In this document: positions 26,701 through 40,153 of the stretch, piece after piece
How the letters are laid out: every line of letters begins with the position of its first letter
How positions within the stretch are numbered: position 1 is the first letter of the stretch
NCBI GenBank assembly: GCA_034509735.1
Contig: JACGWO010000011.1
Coordinates: 15,719,866-15,783,865, forward strand
DNA from: Sesamum alatum
Lineage: Eukaryota > Streptophyta > Magnoliopsida > Lamiales > Pedaliaceae
Direction of reading: 5' to 3'
Length of the DNA stretch: 64,000 nt
The notes under the pieces: generated by a model
What the model saw: the letters and a program-made list of their open reading frames with translations, nothing else
What the model was told of the DNA's origin: nothing
Databases searched by the model: none
Translations under genes and position numbers: made by a program

Positions 26701-29350
26701 ATATTGGTAACTTTTAGCTTTGTATAATCCCCACCATTGAGGAAATTAAAGACACAATCTTTGATATGGCTTCTTTCAAAAGCCCCGACCCTGATGGATT
26801 CCCACCTAGCTTCTTCAATCAAATTTGGCACATTGTATGAACTCAAATGGTAGATGCTACTAAACATTTTTTCTCCTCAGGACAAATCAGCCCTGCCATT
26901 AATCACACATTCATCACCCTCATTGCGAAGAATCCTAAAGCTGATATCTAAAATTCTAGCAAATAGGATCAGACCACTCCTTGACAAAATCATCTCACCT
27001 CTCCAAATGGCATTTGTCCCAGGTAGAACGATTAATGAAAACTCCATATTTGTCACATGAAGTGATGCATTATCTCCACAGGAAAAATGGGCGGAAAGGG
27101 TTCATGGCCATCATAATTAACTCACCAAAGCATATGATCGTGTGGAATGGGCTTTTTTTATTAATATCCTCACAAGTGTTGGAATTTTTGATGAGTTTGT
27201 TAACTGGATCTCACAATGCATTTCATCACCGAGCTTTTCAGTCCTTTTCAATGGAGGTCCTTTTGACTTCTTCCGACCAACACGAGGCATTAGACAGGGA
27301 GACCCTCTTCACTTACCTTTTTATCATCTATGCTGAAGTTTTATCTCGACTTCTGTTCCAAGAGGAGACCCTTGGACGTTTTAAAGAGATTAAAATTTGC
27401 AGAAATGCTCCCTCAATTTTCCATCTTTTCTATACTGTTGATCTTACCATTTTTTTTCAGGGCGAAAGAGGGGGATGCTCACACCATCAGACAGTGCTTA
27501 AATCAATTTGGGGATTGGTCAAGCCAAATCGCCAACAGCCGGAAATCATTTGTCCACTTTAGCTCTAACGTCCCAAACAGGCAAAGAAGAATTATCCTTG
27601 AAATCCTCCAAATGCTTGAGTGTAACCACCAAGCCAAACACTTGGGCCTCCCGTTCTGTAAACCTACATCCAGAAGTTGCCTCTCCAATGAACTCAATGA
27701 AAAGATGTCAAACAAAATGTCATCATGGAAATCCAAAAACCTATCCCAAGCCGAAAAAATGATTCTTATCAAGAATGTTGCACAAGCACTCTCCGTCTAC
27801 CAAATGTCAATGTTCGTTCTTCCAGAAAAGACCTACCACAAATTGGACTCAATTGTTTGCCATTTCTGGTGGAAAGCCAAAACAGAGGAAACAGACAACA
27901 AATTTTGGCTCTTAAAACATGGGACTCCATTTGCCAACCGAAGAGTAAAGGCAGTTTGGGCTTTAGGAAATTCTCAGATTTCAATAAGGCCCTTGTCTCC
28001 AAAATTGCATGGAATATTTTGCAAAAAATATGAGAAGCTATGGTGCAGAACTTTGATAACTGAACATCTAAAAAATAATGTTGATTTCCTCAACTACTTG
28101 CAGGTTAAGAAGGCTTCATGGATTTGGCAAGACGTTGTGAAGTGTACTCAGTGCATGCTATCCAGTCTCCAAAGAATTTGGGATGACCCGTGCATCTCGT
28201 GCATCCAAAACTTCAACCGGGACGCTTTCAAACATCCATCCTGACTGGCCGACAACTGCCCATGACTTCATTGACCAGGCCTCAAACAACTGGAAACTAA
28301 AACTGATCTCTCAAATGTTCCCAAGAAATGTTGTCCAAGAAATTAGGAAAATCCAAATTCTGGAATCTCTGGAATCCCACCAGGCCGTTCTGTGCTCCCT
28401 CCAAGATAGGGAAATTCAGCACCAAAGCGGCCTTCCACGCCATCTAATAGCTCACGATCAATGAAGACATGGACAATGAAACCATTGGAAAGAAAATTTG
28501 GAAACTTGATATACACAACAGATTGGGCTTTTCATTTGGACAATTATGTTTGACATTCTCCTAACAAGAGGTAAACTGAACCAATTCCTGCAACTGCGTG
28601 AGACTATCTGCCTCTTTTGTGATTTTCAAGTGGAGGACGTGCACCACCTCTTCCTTTGTTGCTCCTTCTCGGAAAGAACATGGATGCTCTATAAATGGCA
28701 AGTGAGACTCCACCACCTATTTCACTTGTCACTTAGAGAGTGGTTCCTCAAAATCTCAAGCAAAGACTCCAACTTCTTTCTGGATGACAACATTCAAACT
28801 GAATTCATCACAACTTGGGCCCTCACACTTGAACTGATATGGAAAGCATGCAATAATCTCGTCCATGGCAAAGACCACCAATCACCGGAACAAACTGCAC
28901 GATTGGCTACCAAGAATGCAACATACACACATGCAAGACTGTCAAGAGTAGCCAAACGACAAATTAATTGCGTTTGGATGTCCCCTTCGGTAAGCTGGTT
29001 TAAAGTCAACTCTGATATTGCCCTTAAAGATGATAAATGTGCTGTTGCCTTTAGTTCGGGACCATCAAGGCTTCATCATTCGCGCGGAAGCAACTGAAAT
29101 CCTTGTGTACAACTCCTCCCTTGCTGAGCTTGTTGTTGCAAAAATGCATGAAATTAATATGGACAAAGTTATCTTTGAGTCTGACTCTATGGTTGCCATT
29201 TGGTAGATTAACAGAGAAAAAGACGAAGTGGATCAAGCTGCAATTCTAAGCATTCAGGCCATCCACGGGATTTGGGAATGTAGGCCCAATTGGAATTTTA
29301 GATTCATCCCCAGACTTTGTAATCATTTGCCCAAAATCCCTAGAACATTA
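23700..29350 (+). mobile_element. Decayed full-length-like LINE (L1 type)
   Basis: ORF1 remnants lie at 23927-24491: NKEIAEKIGNLVGKFIETD and then a CCHC-type knuckle CHVCGIVVHKLNTC (DUF4283/zf-CCHC_4 arrangement). ORF2 begins near 25422 with IAWNCRGL of the AP endonuclease, followed by GDFNAVISQ and a terminal SDHCPLL. Reverse transcriptase motifs follow (KSPDPDGFP; LQMAFVPGRTINEN; RGIRQGDPL). The catalytic YADD site reads FYTVDL, so an active Asp is lost. Zf-RVT and RNase H regions run to about 29330 (FRFIPRLCNHLP). There are dozens of stops and frameshifts. A run of A at 29400-29412 may be the tail. Confidence 0.88.
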
Positions 29351-30116
29351 CTCGAACATTTCTCGATCACTTAACACATTTCACATTCATCAAGAAATAG
29401 AAAAAAAAAAAAGAAAGGCCATAACGAGGATACCCCCTCTGAACAATATAAAACACAAAATTCAAGTAGTAAAATGCCTATTTAATAAATTTATTATTTA
29501 ATTATTTTTTAAATGAATAGTAATATAACCATTTTGGAAGTTCTGTTTGAATTTAACAATGGAACAGTAAATACGATTTATATTATATTTGATATATATA
29601 TATATATATATAGAATTTAGCATTTCAAACTAAGTTCGGAACGAAACAGCACATCTAAAACAAAAGATGGACTCCAGGGGAAAGACTGCAATTCAGCACG
29701 ATACGATGCGATTTTAAAAACCCAAATGCTCCTAATTGTTGATGTACATACAACATCACAGTAAGGTTGAAAAGCGCATTCCTTTTTGTCTCGTGATGAA
29801 TAACCAATCTTTAAGAGACTGCTCTGCTGCACCTTTGTTTCAATACTACTGGAGCGACTGCAAACTAATATGGGACAGAATACATTACTAGAGACGCCAC
29901 TCTAACCATTCAACCACAGAACACAAGATCAACTAGAACCTACAATCAACATGACCGCCACTAACTAATATGAGAAAAAGTTGTGAAGAGTTAAGACACA
30001 GTTATGATACCAGTACCTAATTTAACATCCAACTCTAAAGATACCTGCAGGAGAAGTCGAAGTTAACAAAGACAGGTGAGAGCAGCCCAAGAGAGGACTG
30101 AACGCAGTAGCTTATT
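29351..30116. other. Spacer and 3' UTR of the PDS5C-like gene
   Basis: An A-run (29400-29412), AT-rich spacer and a (TA)n tract near 29594-29612. The part near 29620-30116 is probably 3' untranslated sequence of the - strand gene ending at 30117. No other gene is seen. Confidence 0.5.
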
Positions 30117-33100
30117 TCATCTTCTTCGCTTCTTTCCGCTCTTAGTCTCGCTTTCTCGTGACTTTGCTGCGTCTGTGGATTTCCCCTTGACCATTTCTGA
30201 TGATTTGGCCGATTCTGCCCTTTTTTCCTTCACCCGATCAGTTTCTTTCACCTTTGATGAACTAGATTTTGTCATTCTTGTACCACTGGCACCAGGGGTT
30301 TTGCCACTTTGTGGGGTTTTGCCCTTCGACTTTGCACTCCTTTGGCTGTCTTGTTTCGACTGGCTTGGAGTTTTCGCAACATCATCTTTGGATCTACCAG
30401 ATGCTTTTGCGGAATCGGTTTGAGTTTTGGCACCAGGTCTCTGAGAATGATCTTTAGATTTAATGGTATCATCAGCAGATTTTTACTGGACTTGGAGTTG
30501 TCTTTGGACTCTGACTCTACTTTGCCGTCATCCTTAGATTTGCCACCAGATTTTGTTGCAGTATCTTTTAGTTTGCTGGAGGAAAGAGACTCAATAAGTT
30601 AATTACTATTACACCTCTTTCTTTGTAAACAGATGCATACTAGGATAAGGCAAGAGAAAATATACGTTTTTGGAGAACCATCCATCTTCCGGCGCTTGCT
30701 TGATGTTTCAGAGTTTGTATTACCTTTCTTCTTCCTTTGCCTGGTTAAAGAAAAGCATACCACCAGCATAACCCATAGCAGAACTCTCATTAGAATATTT
30801 TTCAAACCAATCAGATATAAGTGACATTATTGTATATTCTCAGGACACCGCATCTGGGTTTTGACGTTTTTATCCTAATACCATCCCTTTATCCTTTCTT
30901 TTTAAATTGTCAGCACCTACGGAAGGAGAAACAGATGAATCTATAGACTGGAGGAGTTGCCGTCATATGAGCTAGGAAGAGCTTATTTCTTAGTCACAAA
31001 GCACATACGACAACAGAGGTACTTCCATCGGTTTTACTCTCGAATCTCAATCTTACCTTCAGTGTCAGTCATCAGACTACTCGTACCTATAAAATAGCCA
31101 GTTCCAGGATAACCACCATAAAAAGCTACAATTCAGGATGAGGTCTGATGTGAACCTACTATGGAAAGTTGCAAGTCCTCAAAGTATAAGTGCTTTTACT
31201 TCTTATTGAGGGGTGCTCAAGAAGGAAAAGGTAGTAGAAGAGGTTCAAAATAATAACAGGAACTTACATGTCAGAGGAAGCATCATGACTTGAATGTTCA
31301 CCATCTTGGTCCTATACAAAACAACAGTGAGTAACAATATACAAAAGTGAAGAAGGTAGCCTTAGTAAGAATCAGCAAGACACTTACCCCATCCGAGACC
31401 AAGTCATCCCCAATAAATTCCCACCGTTCTCTTCTGAGATTTAGTACTTCCTTATCACCATCAGTATACAAGACCTATTAAAGATAATGGCACAAATTCA
31501 AGGGGTTTTATAACCAAAACAAACAGCCCTAGCCAAACAGAGGATCCAACTTTTACACTGACCTTATGCTTCTTCTTGACAGGATCAAACGATGCAATTA
31601 CACCCTCATAAAACCTGGCAGTAATGGCCAAATGAAGCAAAATTTACATATATATATATATGCTAATTTTGTTATAAACACCTCTCTGTACGATATGGAA
31701 TTTAGAACAATCACTTACATCCTATCTTTTGGCCACCAAACTTTAACTTTCGAACCAACCAAATTCTCGCCATACTCGATAGTCTCAGATGCCTGCCATA
31801 AGCAACAATATATTAAATAATTGAATGGTACGAACATTATGGGTTAAGGATGAAGCTTCAAATGCAGCTTCCTCATGTGTACCAAAGTTTGCTTAAAGAT
31901 GAAATGGTCCCTCTACCAATTGCTAAAAAAGAGGAATAATGAAAAAGGTCATGCACTATCCTAACATGCTTCGGAAGTCAGACTTCATATGCATATGCAT
32001 GGACTGTTATATTTTATAGATGGTTAACTAAACAACCATTAGTAACAAAAGACATACAGATTCACAAGGATAGCGACATTTACCAGTACCTCTATTCCTC
32101 ACTAAAATTTGATAAGCAAACAACTTAATTTCTCAACTTATACTATCTCTTTCACGCATTTCCAACACAAACATACCTAATACACTTCTATTCGTAATAA
32201 ATACACCAAACTCTTTGTAACAAGCACTATTGAAAATTAGTCCACAAGTAACCTCAAGTCCACGACCAACAATACCTAAAAGGTTCAGCTCTAATATAAC
32301 GACTATTAATCATATGTGATCTTAGACATAAGATGAATATTTTTTTCATTTCTGGGTGCTGTAGTCATATTTATAAGAATATCTAACAGTTAGTCTCTAC
32401 CTACATACCTGCTGGCAATCTTATTTTCTAGACAAGATTATTCCAACTATGTAAAACAGAATGAAACAACTCCTAATAAATGATGACACATAAAAAGACA
32501 CCACCCAAGATATTGTAACAATTGCTGGGCTCAATGACAGGACAGAGTAAGTGATCAACCAAAAGCAAAGTGAAGGGGAAGGATTCAAGAAAACAGATGA
32601 TTACAGTGTTAGAAAACCTGCAAATATCCCCTTGCTTACATTCATGAAAGAGAATTTGCATCTATAACTTGGTGTAGTCCTCGCCAGTCTCTCCTCACAT
32701 ATTAGTTAAGGATTACAATTATCTGCCTCGTTCATTTGTTATTAGATGTTATACTTCAAGGATGCTGATACAAGGAATCCGAAGCTTCAGTGGCACATGA
32801 AAGTTTAATGGTAAGAACTGATTAAAAGAACATACTTTCTCTGTGCCTGGAGTTCGCTTCCTCTTGGTATTTGTTTTAGGGGTTTCTTCCCGGATGCCTT
32901 CATCTTTTGTTGATTTTAAAGGCGAACTTGGCGAAGTAACTGTGTCCTACATGATAAACCACAAAAAGAAAGATAGGATGCACAAAAGAAAATACAGTGA
33001 TCAGGAAAAGCAACTGGAACTAAATGAACATTTCAGGAGGAACATTGCATTACTTTCCCATGATCTTCTCTAGCAGAAGACTTCAGAACCTCTTTTCCAG

Positions 33101-36100
33101 ACATGGGTTTGGCACGTCCAACCTTTCTGCCATCTTCCTTCTTGAATGAGGATCCATCCTCCATCTTGTCACTAGCATCCCCCAGCTTCTCTGTCTGCTC
33201 CAGAGATCTTCCCTCTGAATCACTTGTAACATCATCGTTGTTCTTGGATTCACCTTCATCAGTCACAGCTTTATCCTTGTCAGTTGTCTCATCATCTCGC
33301 TTTCTCCCCGGTGTCTCATCATTTCTCTTTTTCCGGGATGTCTCATCATCTCTCTTTTTCCCAGATGTCTCTTCATCTTGCTTTTTCCCAGATGTCTCGT
33401 CATCTCGCTTTTTCCCCGATGTCTCGTCATCTCGCTTTTTCCCCGATGTCTCGTCATCTCGCTTTTTCCCGGATGTCTCGTCATCTCGCTTTTTCCCGGA
33501 TGTCTCGTCATCTCGCTTTTTCCCGGATGTCTCGTCATCTCGCTTTTTCCCGGATGTCTCATCATCTCGCTTTTTCCCAGATCGCCGTTGCTTTTTGGCT
33601 TCTGAAATGTATTCTTCTTCAGATGTCTTCTTAGAAGCATTATCAACATATTCTGTTTCTTCCCTAACCAAATTCTCCTTCCTCTTTGCCAGACTATCCT
33701 TTTTGGATCGGCTTTCATCAAGAAGACTGCCACTTTGGGTTGGAGATGCCACATTTACAGCCTCATTCTCAGGTGCTTTTGATGGTGAAAGCCGAACGCT
33801 AGTGTCTTCGACGTTATCCGAAGATTTAGCTGCTTCAACAGATTCAACCTCAGGAGAAATATGCACATCTTTACTGGAAATTTCATCATTATGTGGCACC
33901 TGCTGAGCTTCTGCTTCCTCTGGTTTAGATTCCGAGTTCACTGGTTTTTCGGCATTAGAATCATCAGACTCAACTTTGGAAATTGATTTGGCATCAACTT
34001 GATGGTTTGAATCAGCCTTCTTCAAAGAATTTGTGTCGGTGATAGCTTCTACATTCCCAGTGTCATTGATACCATTACTGACCACTGACTTTGGTGATCT
34101 AATCGCAGTGGGAACTTTATCTTGAGAATTGTTCTCTTCTCTACCATCCTTAGCCACCTGCTAGAACAATAATGAGATCCTACAGATTACTCAAGGAGAA
34201 ACAGAGCAAAACCCTGTCCACTTCTATCAAATATCCAAACTGGAGCATTGATGGCAAAAATTCATGGCCAGCAACCTCTTTTATATACATAATTCCTTTC
34301 AATAATTTTGAAGAATTCAAAATTGAAGAATAACCTATATTTCAAAAATTTCTGATTATCAATGTAACTGAACGATAAGCACAAGAATATGAAGAAAAAG
34401 CATGAAGAGGATGGGAGGACATCTTGGAACTGATGACTACAAGCCACGATAAAGTAAATGACTATACAAGTCACTTCAAGAAAGGGCCCATCATTGAGCA
34501 TGGGCACAACCCACAAGAACAACAAAGAGGAAGGGAACAACATCCCCTTTCAGCCCATCCAATCACGCATTGTGGAAAACCACCAAAAAGAGAAAGGAAA
34601 CCAATGACAGTTGAACAATGTAGCTGGTCTTCTTATTAGCCTAAAGAAGTAATCATGCCAAGAGGTAAACTAATTATATACATGAGCAAACTTTCAGAAA
34701 TTATCTGACTAAACCACTACAGCAACATGCCTGAGTCACCTGATCCCGGGCTGGAGAAGCACTTGTCTTCCTCTCAATAACCTAGCCAGTCAAGAATATA
34801 AAAAATCTGAATTCAGTTCAAACAGTTAACTACTAAATAAAAACATCAAACTGAAAAGATCAATCTAAAGGTATAACTTTATGACCAGGACCTGTATCAA
34901 ATTCAGGGACACATCTCCCTCTAGGATTTCCCAAGTGTCAGAGAATAGTGATAATCATATAATAGACCACAAACAAATGACAAATAAAGCATGTAGACAA
35001 TTGTAAAAACAAAACCAAACCATGCAACTATACTGATTGATAGAGTAGTCCCATGGATAATTTACAACTAGAGGAGATGACTGCGAACATCCATGGCATA
35101 CCGGGAACAACCTAGCCAATAAACAACCAAAGATCTCATAAACACAATAAATTGTAACCAGATGGAGCATACCGGCTGGTCTTCTAAGATGCTTTCATTA
35201 CTATGCCCGAATGTACCAGCATTCTCTCGGCACACAGAAGCTACAACTTCACTATAATCATCCAAAGAAGCATCTAATGATTTTACTGCTTGTGCTAAAT
35301 AGGGTCTAAGCTTATCTGCTGAATTCTGAATAACTCTCTCAGCTAACTTCTTTGCAATTGGCATAGCAGCCTGTCAGTAAATTCTTTATTAGCAGCATGT
35401 TAAACACAAGAGGTAAGGAGTTAGTAAAAGACACCCAGGAAAATGACCTCATTGTTCCTTTTCAACGTAGCCAAAATTGGATTGAGTAGATCTGGGGAGA
35501 TTTCTTCACTTTCCTCCAAAACAAGAGTCATAATTGTCTCCATGGATGCAAAGATGACTTCAGCATGATAAACTCTAAAAGTAGTGAAATAGCAAGACAT
35601 AAGCACTTGAGATGGGATACAGGTCCCCGTCTTATACGAGAAAATGTAGAGAAACTAGAAGTGCTAAAACATATACATAGAGAGAAACAGGAGTTACAAG
35701 CAAAAACAAGGTGAAATAGGTCAATGAACAACAAATAAATGGAAGTTAAAGTGAGGCCAGGATAATTTTGATCAAGTTAAGAACTGTATAATTCTGAATC
35801 ATCACAAGAACATTGAACATCTAATAACTGATAAAGGCACTTCTGCCTCAAATAAGAAGTCATATATATACATCAAAGAAGGAACAACATATAACAAGTT
35901 TAAATGGGTAAATTATAGTGGTAAGAACATTACATTCAGATGGTAACACTTGAAGCATACAACACAAACTTTTACCTAATTGATTTAAGAAAGTGCTGGA
36001 ACATCTCAATAATCATCTGATCACATTCTAAATCCAACATGATGACACAGGACCTGACTTTGGCCACAGTTTCAAGTATGGTGGCCCTCTTCTCATGGGA

Positions 36101-37575
36101 TCTGCTGGATGTGTCCGCCAAATTCTCGAACGATGAAACAATCAGTTGAAAGACGTCCTGAAACCATGTGAAGTATCATAACTACTGAGGGAGGTGGGGG
36201 GAGAAAGAGAGATTTGAATAAATCACCTTCATTTTGTTCATCATCATATGGAGCATCCGGAGCAGTAATTCTGGTTATTTCACTGATGCAAGAAGCTACA
36301 CCTACTTTTACATCAACATTAGGATGCTTCACGAGCTCCTCGGCAACCAGTGCCTTCATCAGTGGAGAAAGAGCAGCTTGCATGGATTTGGCAGGTGACT
36401 GCTCCACTTTTGATAAAAGCTCTTCGATTCGCTTAAAGAAGGCGAAAAAAAAGAGATTATAGGAAAAAAAACCAAGAAAGGACTAGTACAAACTTTAACA
36501 AGTTTTTAATACTGATGTTCTTCCTCCTCATGAATATACAGATAGTGGGAATAAAAATACCATACATGTGCATGTATATACTGTAGGAAAGCATCCTTAC
36601 CGCCAATAAAAATTTATACAAATGACCAATGACCGTGAGTTCTCGAACAAGTTCGGAAAATACACAGGACAATCAAGCTTTCACATAGCACAAAGTTGAA
36701 ACATGTTCCTTAAGCCTCTTGTTGTCTTTCTCACAGTTGTATGACACCGAAAAGACTTGATTGACATGATTAGAGAATCTTTCCCTTTTCTTCTATTCCA
36801 GCTCCAGGGGGAAGCAATATTTTATGTTTTAGGAATTTTTCCTTCTCTTTTTCCCCTTTTCGATATAGGAAGAGGGAAGATTTGTTACAGGTAGAGATGA
36901 CGAAAGTTACACTCCAGTATATCCAAAAATTACAAGTGACACAGCCGCAGATCTCTCACCAAAAAGCAACAGAAAAGTAATTCAGAATTCACTTTTTGTG
37001 AGGTATATGGATTCTGCTAATACCATATAGCACATAAAAGTCGTAGTTTGAAATATAAATGATTCAATGGAGGGGAATGACATAGTAGACAACTTCTACA
37101 ATGGCATCATAAAGTGATGGCATCAATTTGATTATCATTGTGACAAGTTTTTGAGCAGAAAGCTGTGAAATTTTCGGAGGCGATAAGACACAACCTATGC
37201 ACAGAATGCGTGAATTAAGAAAGTTTAGCGTTGAGGGACCCTGAAATTCAGCTTCATAATTTCATGGAAATGTTACCAATTTCAATAGTAAACAAACTAA
37301 AATATAGAGCGAGAATCGATATTTTCAAACAGACGTAGCCCAGTAAATGAAAGCAAGAATGAGAATAAAGACAGTCATTTAGTAAGTGTACCAGAAAATC
37401 AAGCACTCATGGAAATGTAAGACAATTAATGAAGCAATCACAGTTGGGGGTGGGGGAGATGAGGGCTTACATCGAGAAGAGGCAGGAGTTCATCGAGGGA
37501 AGAGGGAGGCTGAAGAAGACTGTTCCCAGCAGCGGCAAGTCGTTCTTCCAGTTCTTTATCGGAAAGCGGGGGCAT
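30117..37575 (-). CDS. PDS5C: PDS5-like cohesin-associated protein with Tudor domain
   Basis: Nuclear cohesin regulator. Exons, in - strand order: 37575-37471, 36431-36227, 36157-35976, 35574-35448, 35370-35173, 34781-34740, 34157-33054, 32946-32836, 31792-31719, 31614-31563, 31474-31388, 31311-31268, 30740-30666, 30575-30117. All junctions are GT-AG and phases agree, giving about 954 residues if two one-base homopolymer breaks (36232-36235, one base too many; 30480-30484, one too few) are ignored. It starts MPPLSDKELEERL. HEAT-like helices follow (SMQAALSPLMKALVAEEL; VRSCVIMLDLECD), then a long charged region with GKKRDDETS repeats. A Tudor domain lies near residues 692-762 (VGSKVKVWWPKDRMFYEGVI). 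The C terminus is basic, ending GKKRRR. The family Tudor domain binds histone H3K4me1 in Arabidopsis PDS5C, from memory. Confidence 0.92.
33293..33585 (-). repeat. 27-base coding minisatellite in the PDS5C-like gene
   Basis: About ten tandem copies of a 27-base unit encoding GKKRDDETS-like nonapeptides, in exon 34157-33054. Unit-to-unit changes (GKKQDEETS, RKKRNDETP, GRKRDDETT) gather at the 3' end of the array on the - strand, while the central units are nearly identical. This suggests recent expansion by slippage or unequal exchange. The product is a highly charged Lys/Arg/Asp/Glu tract. Confidence 0.95.
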
Positions 37576-39281
37576 CGTTTTTTTCTTGGCTCGCTCTTTT
37601 ATCAGATCTTCCTACAGAAGAAGAAGGAAAAAGGTACTCAATTCAACGCATCGGCACCCTAGATATGAACGAGGAAACCCTAGAGTGAGGGAGAAAGAGA
37701 AAAGTTAACAATTATTTTGTTCAAAACTGTTAATATTTTGGGGTGATGAAGATTTTTGGAAACCCTAGAATCAGGGAAGCCACAAATCAACTAAGCAGGA
37801 TCCTGTTGGTGTTGGGGAATTGAGAAAGGTGAAGAGAGACAGAGAGAAATTTACCGGGCTTCTATTATTATTATTAAGATAATCTTAATAATACCATATG
37901 AAATGGCGAATCCGAAACCACATCCAAGACCTTCTTCTTATGTCTCTCTCTGTGTGTGTTGTGTGTGTACAAATATGAAATAAATATGTATATCTCTACA
38001 AACAGAGGCTTGTGTATATATATATATGGTTGGCGGAAATTAGATCTGGTTAGCATTGGCAACACTAATTCCACTCTGCAATATCAATATGGCTTTACGC
38101 ACGCACTCCAGTTTTGCCCCTGAGTTGACCAAACAAGGCCTTTTCCCTTTTGCCATTTGCCAACCAAATATTTGGGACATAAATAACAAAAATATGCATC
38201 TTATATTCAGACCTCTTCCATTCTACGTAGTACACATTGTTCTAGCATGTTTGTTCTAAACATGTTTGCTCAATATGTACTACTCAAATAACTATTGACT
38301 ATGTGATTTATGTAGTACAGTTTGTTCTAACATGTTTTTTTTTTTTTTTTTATCTAGTGGCTTCAATGAAGACTGATAAGCAACCCACCATGTGCCTCAT
38401 CCTAGTTTGATTTATGTAACTGATGTTTGGTTGTCAGATGCATGTATTATCTTTGTGTCTTTTCTTAATGCTTACTTATTATTGCTTTTGTTATGGTCTT
38501 CAGTGATTTACATTTTTAATGTGTTTTTGAATGTTTATATTATTGTTTTTTATGATTTGGTGATAGGAAATCTTATTACGTGTCCATATTGAATGTGTTT
38601 CGTTCATTAATTTAATTTGATGTAAGGGGTATTGCTTGTAAACATAAACAAGCTTTTATATGCGGCTACGTTTCCCTCCTATACAATTCCGACACTTCCC
38701 TCATGTTTAATTTTCCTGCAAGTCCTGTAATTATTTTCATTTTAACACTTTATCACATAAATTATTATTATTGTAGTAAAATATTTGATAAGTGTATAAT
38801 TTTGCCACATTTTTATAAAAATAATATCTTCTTGTAAGTATTAAAATGCTCCTAATCATAGGATATTGCTGCATTTTCAGCATAAAAGGAACTAATGGGA
38901 AGTAAAAGGGCAACTTCAAGCTGAAAAAGGGGCAATTGAAGACAACTAGGAAAAAGAGGAAATTGTAGCAGATTTACAGATCCGCTTAGACGCGTCCACG
39001 CTTAATACAACAGGTGAATTTGCAGATAAAAAGAAAAGGGGCGAATTTTGTTGTTGAATCAAGATTTATTGCTAATTCGAAATTTAGGAAACTCTTTTAT
39101 TTAGGAAATTTGCAGAGATCAAGTAATTGATTTGATTAACTTGATTTAGGTTATTATGTAACCATTCCACTTTTATATCTATGTTCATTGGGGTATTAGT
39201 AATATATATAGATAGGGTTTCCATCTCATCTTTTATCTCATATTCTACTAGCTTTTCTCTAGACTTAGTACTTTTCATTTA
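37576..39281. other. 5' region of the PDS5C-like gene and intergenic DNA
   Basis: 37576 to about 37860 probably holds the 5' UTR of the - strand gene. A possible UTR splice acceptor (ctgtag, - strand) lies near 37611. Further right is AT-rich spacer. The phrase gacgcgtccacgc near 38989 and the structure of 38880-39280 resemble leaders of large non-coding LTR elements, but no LTR pair was found. Confidence 0.4.
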
Positions 39282-40153
39282 GGGTTCATTTGGTTCAACT
39301 AAGAGGAAAGGAGAAGTGAAAGGGGGAGGGAGGGGAAGGGGGAAGAGGAAGAAAATAATAATAGTTTTCCTTTATGTTATTTGGTATGATTGGAATGGGG
39401 GTAAATCTCAAATACTTTCCCTTGTTTGGTACGAGAAAATTAGATTGAGAAGAAAAGACTAATTTTTATAATTTTACAGTTTAACCCTCTCTCTTCATTT
39501 TGTATTAGAAAATAAATAAGTTAATATTATAGTAATATCAAAGATCTAAAAACCTTAGTAATAAAAATATATATCAAATAAGAACAATAATATTTTTTAT
39601 TAATAAAAATATTCATCAAAACGAATATTATTCATTTATTCTAAACTATTCAATTTAAATAAAATAAAAATTACTCGTGCCGACAGCGAGAAGAGGGAAC
39701 ACGATTAAAGGAACGGATTGTTCAATCAAGATTAATAGCAAATTGGCAATAAAAAAATTCTGAAAAATCACAAATACAAAGTATGTTTACCGGATTGTTG
39801 ACTTCGACGTAGTAGTTTTCCACGATTTGGTTGTCTTTTCTCTGGCGATTATGTGCGGTATTATCAGCAGGACGGTGAAAAGAATTGGAGGGATGTATAT
39901 ATATATATATATATGAGCAATAGAGTAAATAAACATAAAATATGTGTTTTTTTGTCTTTTTGGCCTTATACTTCCACTTTTTCGCCCAATTTCGGACGGA
40001 AATGAAATTGGACTCCGGAGGGGTTTCATACACATCCAGTTTTGCTTTCCCTCCATCTCTTCCCCCAAACCAAACACTAAACTTTTTCTTATACATTTCC
40101 TTTTACTTCCACTTCTCCTACACTTCCACTTTTTCCCCCAACCAAACATACTC
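39282..40153. mobile_element. Harbinger-like non-autonomous TIR element
   Basis: Flanked by the 3-base direct repeat tta (39279-39281 and 40154-40156). The ends are inverted: gggttcatttggtt at the left, and gagtatgtttggtt read inward from the right. Both sides also carry matching gaagtg/ggggga-rich subterminal blocks. A TTA/TAA duplication with such ends is typical of PIF/Harbinger (Tourist-like) elements. No transposase frame is seen, and a (TA)n run is inside at 39897-39914. Confidence 0.7.

Noticed and set aside
29400..29412. A-run as definite poly(A) tail of the second LINE
   Set aside because: Lies some 60-70 bases after the last recognisable RNase H codons and no target duplication was found; left as possible only.
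30076..30602. Overlapping + strand frames at the PDS5C 3' end
   Set aside because: Antisense of the Lys/Ser-rich last exon, which gives Phe/Leu/Ser-rich nonsense.
33103..33906. 267-codon + strand frame across the minisatellite
   Set aside because: Antisense of the PDS5C-like exon; the repeat keeps several frames open on both strands.
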